This document shows positions 46,842 through 57,139 of a stretch of DNA of 64,000 nucleotides, in pieces. Location of the stretch: contig OX375877.1 of the NCBI GenBank assembly GCA_947359465.1, positions 50,242,744 through 50,306,743 on the forward strand, read 5' to 3'. Each line of letters opens with the position of its first letter. Position 1 is the stretch's first letter. The translations under genes and the position numbers were made by a program. The notes beneath the pieces were generated by a model, which was not told the origin of the DNA, did not search any database, and saw only the letters and a list, made by a program, of their open reading frames with translations. Origin of the DNA: Metellina segmentata (taxonomy: Eukaryota; Arthropoda; Arachnida; Araneae; Tetragnathidae).

Positions 46842-46910
46842 TTGGTAATTTTTTAATTAACGTCGTTCTAGAGCAATACAACGGGCTATTGACGACTGTC
46901 CGGAAATGTA
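46842..46910 (-). repeat. SINE tail fragment
   Basis: GGTAATTTTTTAATTAACGT, TATTGACGACTGTCCGG; ends abruptly at GGAAATG where the next tail starts. Confidence 0.8.
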
Positions 46911-46965
46911 ATTTTAGTTAACGTCATACTAGAGCAACACAACGGGCTATTGACGACGGTCCGGT
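46911..46965 (-). repeat. SINE tail fragment
   Basis: TTTTAGTTAACGTCATACTA, TATTGACGACGGTCCGG; only about 55 bp before the following copy. Confidence 0.8.
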
Positions 46966-47152
46966 AATTGGTAATTTTTAGTTAACGTCGTACTAGAGCA
47001 ACACAACGGGCTATTGACGACGGTCCGGGATCAGTCCCTTAAGGGAAAGATTCGAGGACAACACTTCGTAATTTTGAACCACGGTCAGGCGAGGAAGCAA
47101 CACCTGAGCTGGCACCCCACTCTCCAAACTTCCACGCCAACCCAATGTGACG
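46966..47152 (-). repeat. SINE copy, head missing
   Basis: Tail and most of the body up to CACGCCAACCCAATGTGA, where another tail-type stretch takes over. Confidence 0.88.
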
Positions 47153-47495
47153 ACTGTCCGGAAATGGAAATTTTAGTTAACGTCGTACTAGAGCAACACA
47201 ACGGGCTATTGACGACGGTCCGGAATCAATCCCCTAAAGGAAAGATCCGAGGGCGGCACCTCGTAAATTTGAACCACGGTCAGATGAGGCGGCAACACTT
47301 GAGCTGGCACTCCACTCTCCAAATTTCCACACTAACCTAATGTGAGGACTTTCGGCCACAGAATATTTAAGATACAACAGCCGCCTCTACACCATAAGCT
47401 TACAAACATCCATGCACTGACCTGGAATCGAACATGGAACCTTACTATCTAGAGGCTAACACCTAATCACCAGACCGTGGAAACCTCTGGAGCCA
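47153..47495 (-). repeat. SINE copy, full length, head A, with extra tail piece
   Basis: Short tail-like CGACTGTCCGGAAATGG precedes a full tail-body-head copy. The head has mutated B-box sequence (TGGAATCGAACATGGAACC). Confidence 0.88.
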
Positions 47496-47504
47496 TGTTT
47501 AAAG

Positions 47505-47835
47505 GTAATGGTAATGGTAATTTTAGTTAATGTCGAACTTGAGCAACACAACGGTCTATTGACGACGGTCCGGGATTAGTCCCTTGAGGGAAAGATCCGA
47601 GGACAGCACCTCGTAATTTTGAACCACGGTCAGATGACGAAGCAACACCTGAGCTGGCACCCCACTCTCTAAACTTCCACGCCAACCCAACGTGAGGACT
47701 TTCGGCCACGACATATTTAAGGTACACCAGCCGCCTCTACACCATACGCTTACAAACATCCATGCCCGAACCCGGATTCGAACCAGGAACCTTCCGATCT
47801 AGAGGCTAACACCTTAACCACTATACCGGTTGGTA
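47505..47835 (-). repeat. SINE copy, full length, head A
   Basis: Begins with GGTAATGGTAATGGTAATTT, the clearest view of the GGTAAT-repeat tail, and ends with CCCGGATTCGAACCAGGAAC and TATACCGGTTGGT. Confidence 0.93.
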
Positions 47836-47869
47836 AGCCCAGGTTTAAAAAGTAAATAACTAGCAACAG

Positions 47870-48135
47870 GAGGGTTTCTGGTTCGAATCCAACCAAAAAC
47901 TGCCGTGTGTGAAAGGGGCTGGTGTGCGTTAAATCTGTCGTTTCATCCACTGCACTTACGTCGCACTGTATAGGAAATTCGGTGAGTGGGGTTAGTGTCT
48001 CGTAATCTGACCGTGGTTCAAAATTTGTGTTGTGCTTGAAACTTTCTCTTCGTGTTTGTCCCCGGTGTTTGAGGTGCTGTCTTCGTCAATAGCCTGTTGT
48101 GTTGCTCTAGTACGTCGTTAACTAAAAATACAACA
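47870..48135 (+). repeat. SINE copy, partial head
   Basis: From GGTTTCTGGTTCGAATCC (B-box) through a somewhat diverged body to the tail AATAGCCTGTTGTGTTGCTC and TAACTAAAAATAC. The A-box half of the head is absent. Confidence 0.85.
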
Positions 48136-48214
48136 CTATACAGTTGCTCAACTGATACATTAATAAATATCTACCAAACTTGCGAGGTAGTCTTTGGATT
48201 TTGTTGTTCCCGGT

Positions 48215-48490
48215 TCGTCGCCCAGTCGGGTGCCAGCTTAGGTGTAGCCGAGGACAACACCACGTAATTTTGAACCTCGATCGGATGACGAGGCTACACC
48301 AGAGCTGGTACCCCGTTCTCCAAACTTCGATGCTAACCGAACATGAGGACTTTCGGCCACGACAGATTTAAGGTACATCAGCCGCCTCTACACCAGATAT
48401 CGCTTACAAACATCCAAGCACTGACCTGAATTCGATCAAGAAACCTTTCGAACTAGAGGATAATACCTTAACCACCAGACCAGTTGTTCG
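48215..48490 (-). repeat. SINE copy, tail partly lost
   Basis: Body blocks (GAGGACAACACCACGTAATT onward) and a diverged head ending AACCACCAGACCAGTTGTTC. Confidence 0.85.
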
Positions 48491-48514
48491 TCATGTTTAT
48501 TGAAGATGATAATT

Positions 48515-49125
48515 TGGTAATTTTTAATTAACGTCATACTAGAGCAACACAACGGGCTATTGACGATCAATCCCTTAAGGGAAAGATTCGAGGACAACAC
48601 CTCCTAATATTTAAACGCGGTCAGATGACGAAGCAACACCTGAGCTGTCACCCCACTCTCCAAACTTTCACATCAATCCAACGTGAGGACTTTCGGCCAC
48701 GACAGATTTAAGTTCCACGAATCGCCTCTACACCATACGCATACAGCCGACCAACTGGTATATTGGTTAAGGTGTTAGCCTCTAGATCGGAAGGTTCCTG
48801 GTTCGAATCCGGGTCCGGGCATGGATGTTTGTAAACGTATGGTGTAGAGGCGGCTGGTGCACCTTAAATCTGTCGTGGCCGAAAGTCCTCACGTTGGGTT
48901 GACGTGGAAGTTTGGAGAGTGGGGTGCCAGCTCAGGTGTTGCTTCGTCATCGGACCGTGGTTCAAAATTACGAGGTGTTATCCTCGAATCTTTCCCTTAA
49001 GGGACTGATTCCGGACCGTCGTCAATAGCCCGTTGTGTTGCTCTAGTACGACGCATTAACCTGGATTCGAACAAGGAACCTTCCGATCTAAAGGCCTTAA
49101 CCACCAGACCAGTTGTTCGGAATGT
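48515..49125 (-). repeat. SINE copy, interrupted by another SINE
   Basis: The tail and body run from 48,515 to about 48,750 (CACCATACGCATACA). The head continues at about 49,063 (CCTGGATTCGAACAAGGAAC to CAGACCAGTTGTTCGG). The intervening 48,751-49,062 is a complete SINE in the opposite orientation. Confidence 0.8.
48751..49062 (+). repeat. SINE reference copy, head A
   Basis: The best-preserved copy. The first ~76 bases are tRNA-like: the A-box TGGTTAAGGTG fits TRGYNNARNNG at every defined position, and the B-box GGTTCGAATCC fits GGTTCGANTCC. These would form an internal Pol III promoter. The body has GGTGCACCTTAAATCTGTCG, GGAAGTTTGGAGAGTGGGGT and TTCAAAATTACGAGGTGTTA; the tail is GTCAATAGCCCGTTGTGTTG plus CTCTAGTACGACG. 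The tRNA of origin is not clear; some resemblance to tRNA-Arg is only a guess. Confidence 0.93.
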
Positions 49126-51450
49126 TTATTCAATAATAGTCGAGTAAAATACATGCCGCTTGGGGCTGTTAAATCAACTTGATATTCAACTAACTTACGA
49201 ATATATTCTTTAAGCTTCAGTATATATTGGACAACCTCTCATACCAGATACATCAACTGGGTTTGCCTTGAAAGTTTGAACAGTGTCTTGAAATGAGTTG
49301 ATTGTTGGATTATATTTAGTTGACGGATTGAATCTACTTGGAGCATTGGTGTTCAGCATCTATTGGATGACCTTTTACAGGTATGTTTCAATGATCCTTT
49401 CAGCTAATAGATGTGGTTATTTAGTCATGTTTTGTATTTCCCCGCAACTCTTAAATATCGTGGCGTCCACAGAGTTAATATGGTTTAATTCCAGAGCTGA
49501 TGCATGAATAAATTAGTATTTAACTGTTAGTTACTCTTGTCAAAATGCTTCATCTCCTGGACTAAAACTTTAAGTCAAGTTCCTTGACATCTCTATTTAA
49601 CAGTTAAAGTCTTGTCTCCTGGGTATCGCTTACTTGTATCTTTAATATGTTATTAAAGTTTTGGTTGTTTATTATCGTGTCTTGGATTCTTAGTTACAAG
49701 ATATTAGTTGTATATTGATTCCCAATAGTCAAAATAACTGAATAACTAAATCTATTGGTCCAGGCAAATTTCTTTTGGTCAGAGCGAGTTGATCATGGTG
49801 CAAAACAGACTGAAAATTGCAAAGCGTGTGAACTTTCAGAGTTAACCTTGGACTACGGCCGGTACCACAGTTGTACCATGGTCGCGTCTAGATTATAACC
49901 TACTGCTGTTACAGCAGTTGTACCTTGAAAGTTAGAAGAATCGCGCTTGTTATAACGTAGCCGTAATCAAAAGGTTAAAATAGCTGTCGAGACCGAATTG
50001 TACGCTATGCGTTACATAGGATCTTGAAATTGAACTAGTATAACGGGTTGAACATTTCAATTCACGTTTTGAATATATTAAATGCCATGCAATTGGGAAG
50101 CTTATGTTGTGTAACATGAGTGATTACTGTATATATTTAATCTTGTGTCGCTATATTAAATACTACTTCATTTACCCTTTTGGTCTGTAGGACTATTTCT
50201 GGTACAGCTTAAAACTAATACCTACCCGCTGTTGTGAAAGATGCGAGTGAATAATTGAAATGTTTATGCTACTTTTGAACAGCCGTATATTCTTACCGGC
50301 TGCACAATGGAATGTTTTCCATGATTCATGATGTTAGCTAGTACAAGATTACTATTTGTGTTCGTTTATTTAATCTAGTGCTGTATTTAAAAAAACGCGG
50401 AATATCTCACTTGGGTTTGGTAGAACTATATACTAATACATTGTAAGTGAATTATTTAATTCTGTATTAGTTCACGCTGTGCAGCATTAAATTATGAATA
50501 TTCGTCTTTGATATGCACACTTGATACAACGGTTACAAGCCAATGCACGATATAAAACCGTAATGCCAAATACACTAATTGCGGAAACGACTTGTACTAA
50601 ACCTACAGTAAAACGACTGGTTATGGAGAAACTGGCTTGGAATTTGACGGAACATAAATGTGTGTGAAAATTGTAGGAATGCAGATAGTTTAGCTATATT
50701 TCAGTTAATGGCATCGGCCATGGGGAAAAAGGAAGGTATACGTTTAATTTTAGATTTGTAACAAAATCTGGATGTTATCACTATATGGTATCTTTAGTTA
50801 CTCTCGAAACCGCCTTCATCGATCAAAACGCAAATCTAGTCCATCGCACAATTTTCCATTGCAATCTTTTGAGCGAAACTGAGAATTCACAAATTTTAAC
50901 TTGCGAGACGTAGTGAAACTTTTAGATGTAGTTTGATCCTCCATGAGGTCACTCTAAATTATATTGAACTTTATTTCCACAAAATTTAACATCTTAAAAA
51001 AATTGTAGTGTTTTCAGGCTACTTGCGCGGAAAATCTACCGATCAAAAGACTTGACTTGAAATTTTTGCAATCTATTGGTGAAAGAGATTGGTGAATCCT
51101 AGTCTTGTCTACATTAATTTGAAGGACCCCAAATGGATGGTTGTCGCTTGTTTTCACTCAAAACTTGATGTTGCTTAAAACAAAAACCTGCGCACTGTTC
51201 GAACTTTCTCTTCGGGTTTGGACCAAATTCGTTCCCAATATCTCGATGTGTTTCTCTAGTGTTACTTAATGTCAACTATATGCAGATGCATCTCGTGAAT
51301 ATGAGGTAAGTATTGCTTCCTATCAAAGGAATAGGAAGCTAAGGATTTGCATACTAGTGAATTGTTTTGGTATTCATTATCGATACTAATTCTCATTACG
51401 GAGCTTGTTTATTTTCACAACAGGTCTGCATCAATTGAAACCATAGTCGT

Positions 51451-51519
51451 GATCAAATGAGTGTTAGGATCATAGTCGTGTCATAGTTCTCGTGACTAGA
51501 TCCAAACACTCATTTGATC
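51451..51519. repeat. Hairpin repeat, unit 1
   Basis: GATCAAATGAGTGTT at the left is perfectly inverted (AACACTCATTTGATC) at the right around a 39-bp loop. Confidence 0.85.
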
Positions 51520-52479
51520 TAGCTGTTTAGCTACCTAACGGAGAGCATCACTTAAAGCCAATGTTTGAGAGCTGTTGAATAGATGAGTGAATCGTATTCG
51601 TGACTTTACGATGACCATCTACGTTTTCTATCAAGATCTGCTGTTCGTTTGAAAACCTATTGTCCTCTTTAAGAATTCAAGTGCATGAATCTGTGTTATA
51701 ATAAGTGATTAAATTAGTCTCGTTTAAATGCTATGACTTAATCCAATCACTCATTCGATATAGCTCTTTTTCTACTAATCAAAGACATCACTTGAAACTC
51801 TCCAGTAGCCTGCGTAGTAATAGCTCTGCCTGTCGGAATTTACGCTTGATGGACTACTGGTGATATACAGTTTCATATACATTTCTTCTCATGCTTTCAG
51901 ATGTAATAACTTTATGTTTGATTTACTCCATTAGGACTTGTAAAGGATTAGTCAATTTGCGTTTCAGAGATCTAAATATGGGGTGCAGTCGGTGTTTGGT
52001 TAATTTTTAAAAGCAACTATAATTATTTTTTGTGGTAAGTGAAATAAAAAGCTTTAAAAGTTTAGTTTCTTCAGTACGCACAGAGCAAAGATGACTCTTT
52101 CTCATTTTTAAGAAATGGTAAATCTATTTTACATATTTGTATGATAGAAAATTATAGTTCAAAAAAAAATTATGAAGTTGCTTAAATATAGTATTAACTC
52201 GTAAAAGGAGACTATTTCTGTGGCTAAAAAATTTTAAATTTCAAAATTAGTAGATCAGATTTTTCTAACTTCAATGACGGAAATATTTCTCCACATTTGC
52301 TTGATTTAAATTTACATGCTGCAGTAAATCTGATGCGTTTGCGCGTAATGGAAAGTTTTTTAATAAATTACAAACGTAAAACAGAAATAGTAGAGGTAAT
52401 TAATAAGCAACTGCCGCAAACTTGTTGGATTGCTACTAGAGGTTCCAATGTAAATATTGGTCGTCTTGATAGGTACTAT

Positions 52480-52530
52480 AACCCCCTTCAATTTTTTCTA
52501 AAAAGTTCACGAACACCCTGTATATTAAAT
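52480..52530. mobile_element. Possible mariner/Tc1-type end
   Basis: Inverse of an ACAGGGTGTTCGTGAACTTT-like terminus (plus strand GTTCACGAACACCCTGTATA at 52,505-52,524). It resembles the ACAGGGTGTTTC end of the element at 1,517-2,402, but no partner end was found. Confidence 0.35.
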
Positions 52531-54185
52531 GAAAAGAATAAACAGTTGCATTGAAACTCCAATATGAATAATACAAGAGCATTTCAGCAGCGGTTGTAAA
52601 ATCCTTAATTTTTCTATATCATCCATGAGAAATTTTTATAAAATATTTCCTTTATTCGAAATGTGCATTACAGAAAGCACATGCATTTTTTAATACAGCT
52701 TAAGCTTTAAATATAACATGAGAAGGTTTTACAAGAAAGTAAGCATACAACAGAAAACAACTTGAAACTAAAGCACAGTTGTCGAGGTAAATTTCTTATA
52801 GGGTTTTACTTCAGGATTCCTTGACTAATGTTCTCCCATAGTTGCCAAAATTTGGATCTAAAAATAGGGCTACGTTTCCGTTCAAGACTGGCAATGTATT
52901 GTATTAAAAGCTTGTATATTGCCTTGAAGCGAGAATAGCATTTTAATGATTTGTACATTTGGAATTACTTACGGTTTTACATGAAACTTTATATGATCCT
53001 TTTACAGGTATGTTCCAAGGATTGTTTCAGGTAATATATTTCTGGTTATTAAGTCGTGTGTAGCGTTCCCTTTGACTCGCAACTCATAGATGTCGTGAGG
53101 CTTGGATATAAATGGTTTAACTTGTGAGATAGTATATTAGCAAATGATTCCTACAACTGTAAATTTCTCTTGTATTCGAAATTTTTCATCTCTTCCTTTG
53201 ATTTAAACTGTTAGTTGAGTTCTTTGATATCCAATCCTTTAACATTTAAACTTCTCTTGGTATCACTTAATTCCCGAACCTCTAAAATGGCTCGAAGTCT
53301 TGGTAGTCTAACGTTATCGTGTTGGATTCTGAGTTGCAAGATATTGACTGTCGTGACGCAACACGCAACTACGTTATCCCCATATAATTAAATCTGTTTG
53401 AATGAATCCCAGTACAATTCTATTGGTCAAAACGAATTAAAAATTATAGAAGGACAACTTACAAAACCTGTATTGCGTGTAAACAGTCGGAGTTAAAATG
53501 GCTGTTAAGTATGAAACACATAGAATAGATTTTGGTCGTAACTGTAACTTAATTTAGTATTTTTTTTGTTTGAATATTAATATGTTAGTATCACTCGAGT
53601 GTTAACGAGTAATTACTGCCGTATTTAACAGTGACGCAAAAGTAATTTTAAACATTTTTCACATTTTGTAAGTTGCTTATAGATTCCCATATCGATTATA
53701 ATTATGATATTGTTTAAACTAAAACTCCCTTACGAACTGTTGTCGAATAGGTGAGTGACTAAGTGGATTTTTGTCATGCCAAGTTTGCACGGATGTGTAG
53801 AAGCTGGATGGAATCTCACTCCCAAGACATGAGGTGCAAAATTACGAGAAGTGCTCGGGGCTTTATATCTAGGTTTGAACCAGGATAGATGTGTTTGCCC
53901 GATGTAACTTGAAGTCAACTACTTGCAGCTCCATTGCATGACTGAATGGTATGTATTGTGTTCTAACAAAAAAGGCACTTTTGGAAGCTAAATCTTTGCA
54001 AGCTCATCTCAAGTAATCGCTAGTATATGCATGATATAGCCTGTTTTGCTATCTAACTGCATTCGATCACTTGATATCTGAAAGACATGATCAAATGAAT
54101 GTTTGAATTATAGCATTGTCTGTTATGACTATTCAATCATTCGATATATTTTTCTACCCAATGGGTCACTTGAAACTAAATCCAT

Positions 54186-54254
54186 GATCAAATGAGTGTT
54201 GGGTTCATGGTCGTTTCATAATCTTCATTACTCCATCCAAACACTCATTCGATT
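54186..54254. repeat. Hairpin repeat, degenerate unit
   Basis: GATCAAATGAGTGTT with the inverted arm AACACTCATTCGATT at 54,240-54,254, two mismatches. Confidence 0.75.
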
Positions 54255-54639
54255 TGGCTGTTTAGCTACTAAACGGAGAAGCGAAGGGAGAGTGAAACTA
54301 GCTATATTGGGACCTCGTCATGCGACTTGTTCTTCTCGATTAATCCCAAACCGTTGCCAATAACCCATCCAGTTCGAAATTAATTCAACTATTTAGTATG
54401 CATGCGATAGATATGTATTCATAACCAAGAAGAGCATTACTTGAAGTATAATATTTTTATCGAATGAGTGAATCGTCTGTTATTTATAGTGACAAGATAC
54501 ACTCATGCTAAACTGTTATTCTCAACTGGTTTGTATCACTTGAAACTGAAAGCATTGGTCCTATAGAGTGTGAATCATATTTGTATTGATCATGACTAGA
54601 TCCATTCAAACATGAGTTCGTTTTAGTGTAGTCAGTTTG

Positions 54640-54850
54640 GAAGGGTAGCTGATTACCAACCGCTTTGGTTGTGAGTTTGAAACTCGAGTCAGAGACGTAC
54701 TGGAGAGCTGTTATACGTTGAATCTGTCGTGGATTCTACTTCCACACCAAAACGAGAATATTTAACTGTCGTTATGCTGTGCGAAAATTTGGTGGTAGTC
54801 TGACGGGTACGAAAGTACGATGTGTACTTGTATCTATGACTTCAAGATGC
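54640..54850 (+). repeat. Decayed SINE, head B
   Basis: GGAAGGGTAGCTGATTACCA, TGTGAGTTTGAAACTCGAGT (head B), then TTGAATCTGTCGTGG and later body traces, strongly diverged. Confidence 0.5.
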
Positions 54851-56099
54851 ATCCGGGAACGTCGCCAACGCCCTCTTGCCGACTAAAATTCAACTTTTTG
54901 CCTACCTCTCATTCATACGATGTAACTGTACTGCTTAGTAACCAAGAGGCGTTATTAAAAGCAAGCTATTGTCGATTATGTGAACGAATCTACTTGTCCA
55001 GATAGTTGTGATAAAGATAATTTCAAGTGATGCCATCCCGTTTGATCCACAAAAGTGAGTCGTTCGCATTCTTGATTTATGGCTGTTCACTGTTGTCATC
55101 AACAAACCGTTGCTTTCTGTGACAACCTATATTATAAAGTGTACTCGGTTTTTAAATGGTAACTTAAACTGTTAGCTTCGCAATTTGAAAACTAATGCCA
55201 CCTAATTCATCAGCGTACGTGGCATCACTGATTACTTTTGGAGTTAAAGATGGTTTTGCTGGACAATATCTATACAATTACAACCTTATATTTTTTCTTT
55301 CTTTCGGAAGCAAGTTATAACTTCGTAAATCCTAATGCGTAAATAAAAAAAATGATATTAATCCCTTACTTGTATAAATTAGTGATTGAGATAAAGAATA
55401 ATTGGAAGGAAAGGACGGCAAGCTACTGTCGAATATTTGAATTAATTGTTTTGTCTAAATACTCATGATAGTTTTTCACCCAAAAGGTTAGAATCAATTG
55501 AAACTTGACGCTACGATCAAATGAGGTAGGTAATTATAGTCTTGTTATAATTACCAAGACTGGATCTAGTTTCTCAAACAAGAAGCAGCACTTGAAACTA
55601 ACGATTGAAATATGTTGAAGTAAATCGTGTTCGTGACGTTATCATGGCTACACCACAACGTGTACATTGCGTGGTAGTTAATGGCAATGTAATTTTTCTT
55701 GTATACCAGGTCGAGTTTTGATTACGACAGTTTCAACAAGTGCATTGCTAGTAAAGTATGCTGTAAACGTGAACGTTTTTGATACTTGTAAAGATCTCTG
55801 ACGAAATGTCGAATACGTCATTTGGGTGAGTGTGCAGGTTGGAAGCTACTCCACAGAATTCAACTTATCTATTTTTTTTTGCCTTGACGTCATTTTAACT
55901 TTTTTCCATATCGGGCATTCGAGGATAACGCATTGACACTTCTCAGTATTGCTAAGTATTGCTTCCTATCAAAGGAATAGGAAGCTAAAGATTTACATAC
56001 TAGTGAATTGTCTTGGTGTTCATTATCGATACTAATTATTCTCATTACGGAGCTTGTTTATTTTCCCAACAGGTCTGCATCACTTGAAACCAAAGCCAT

Positions 56100-56165
56100 G
56101 ATCAAATGAGTGTTAGAATCATAGTCGTGTCATTCTCATGACTAGATCCAAACACTCATTTGATC
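56100..56165. repeat. Hairpin repeat, unit 2
   Basis: Perfect 15-bp arms GATCAAATGAGTGTT / AACACTCATTTGATC with a 36-bp loop. It is the duplicate of 51,451-51,519, with three bases lost from the loop. Confidence 0.85.
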
Positions 56166-57139
56166 TAGCTGTTTAGCTACCTAACAGAGAGCATCACTTA
56201 AAGTCAATGTTTGAGAGCTGTTGAATAGGTGAGTGAATCGTATCCCTGACTTTATCATGACTATCTACACTAACCATCAAGATACCGTAGATCGTCTGAC
56301 AACAGATAGTCTTAATGAAGAATACATGTGCATTAAGCAATATTCGAATAACTAATTGAATTATAGTCGCTTCGTAATAACATTACCTATATCCAATCAC
56401 TCATTCGATCTAGCTGTTTTTTGGACTTAAACTGATGGTATACAGTCAAATGTTCATATTTTGTCGTGCTTTTAGATATAATAACTTTATAAATTCTAAT
56501 GGAGTAAATAGAAAATGAGAACTTGTCTAATCCTGTAACTTGTGTTCTAAAAATATCATGTTATTATAATCGGTGGTGAAGTCGATATCGGATTAATTTT
56601 TAAAAGCGACTATAATTTCATTTTGTGGCAGGTGAAATAAAAAAGCTTGTTACAATTTTAGTATTTTCTGTTCGCACGTTCATTCACACTTTTTTAAGAA
56701 ATGGTTAATCAATTTACATTGTTTTTGATAGGAAATTATTAAAAAAAAACTTATTTAGGAAGTTGCTTAAACATTGCTTCAAGTTGTAAAATAAGACTCT
56801 TTCCGTAGCAAAAGAAAGTTTTAAAATTTCTTTTAACATCATTGGTGAAAAATGTCTTCAAATTTGCTTGATTTAGATTTATATGCGGTAATAGAATACT
56901 TTAATGCATTTGCGCGTAATGAAAAGTAATTGTACATTTATTAGTAATTTTTTAATAAATTGCAACTGAAATGGTGAAGGCAAATAATGTGAAACTGGTG
57001 CAAAACAATGGATTTATCTACAGTGAAAAACTACAGCGGTTGGCCTTTATCTCCCTTAGTTGCCAAAACTATCATCTTAAAATCTGGCTACATTTCTTAT
57101 TGTAATAACGGGCGTTGTACAAGCTTTGGCCTGAGGAAG

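Larger units (their letters stand above)
49200..57130 (+). repeat. Large tandem duplication, two diverged units
   Basis: Blocks recur in the same order and orientation: 49,365-49,720 with 53,000-53,360 (CCTTTTACAGGTATGTT...GTGTTGGATTCTGAGTTGCAAGATATT-type sequence); 51,310-51,620 with 55,955-56,280 (GTATTGCTTCCTATCAAAGG onward, nearly identical); 52,000-52,330 with 56,600-56,900; 52,840-52,930 with 57,055-57,130. Units are thus about 3.7 and 4.1 kb. The second-unit boundary lies near 52,940. Identity is very uneven, high at 51.3/56.0 kb and low elsewhere. No conserved reading frame spans matching blocks. Confidence 0.8.

Noticed and set aside
46531..48371. Several 60-108-codon frames (46,531; 47,014; 47,527; 47,750; 48,180)
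   Set aside because: They run through SINE copies and repeat the same peptide-like strings because the DNA is repeated.
48751..48826. A tRNA gene
   Set aside because: The A and B boxes are good, but the segment is the head of a SINE followed by the standard body, and it recurs many times in the window.
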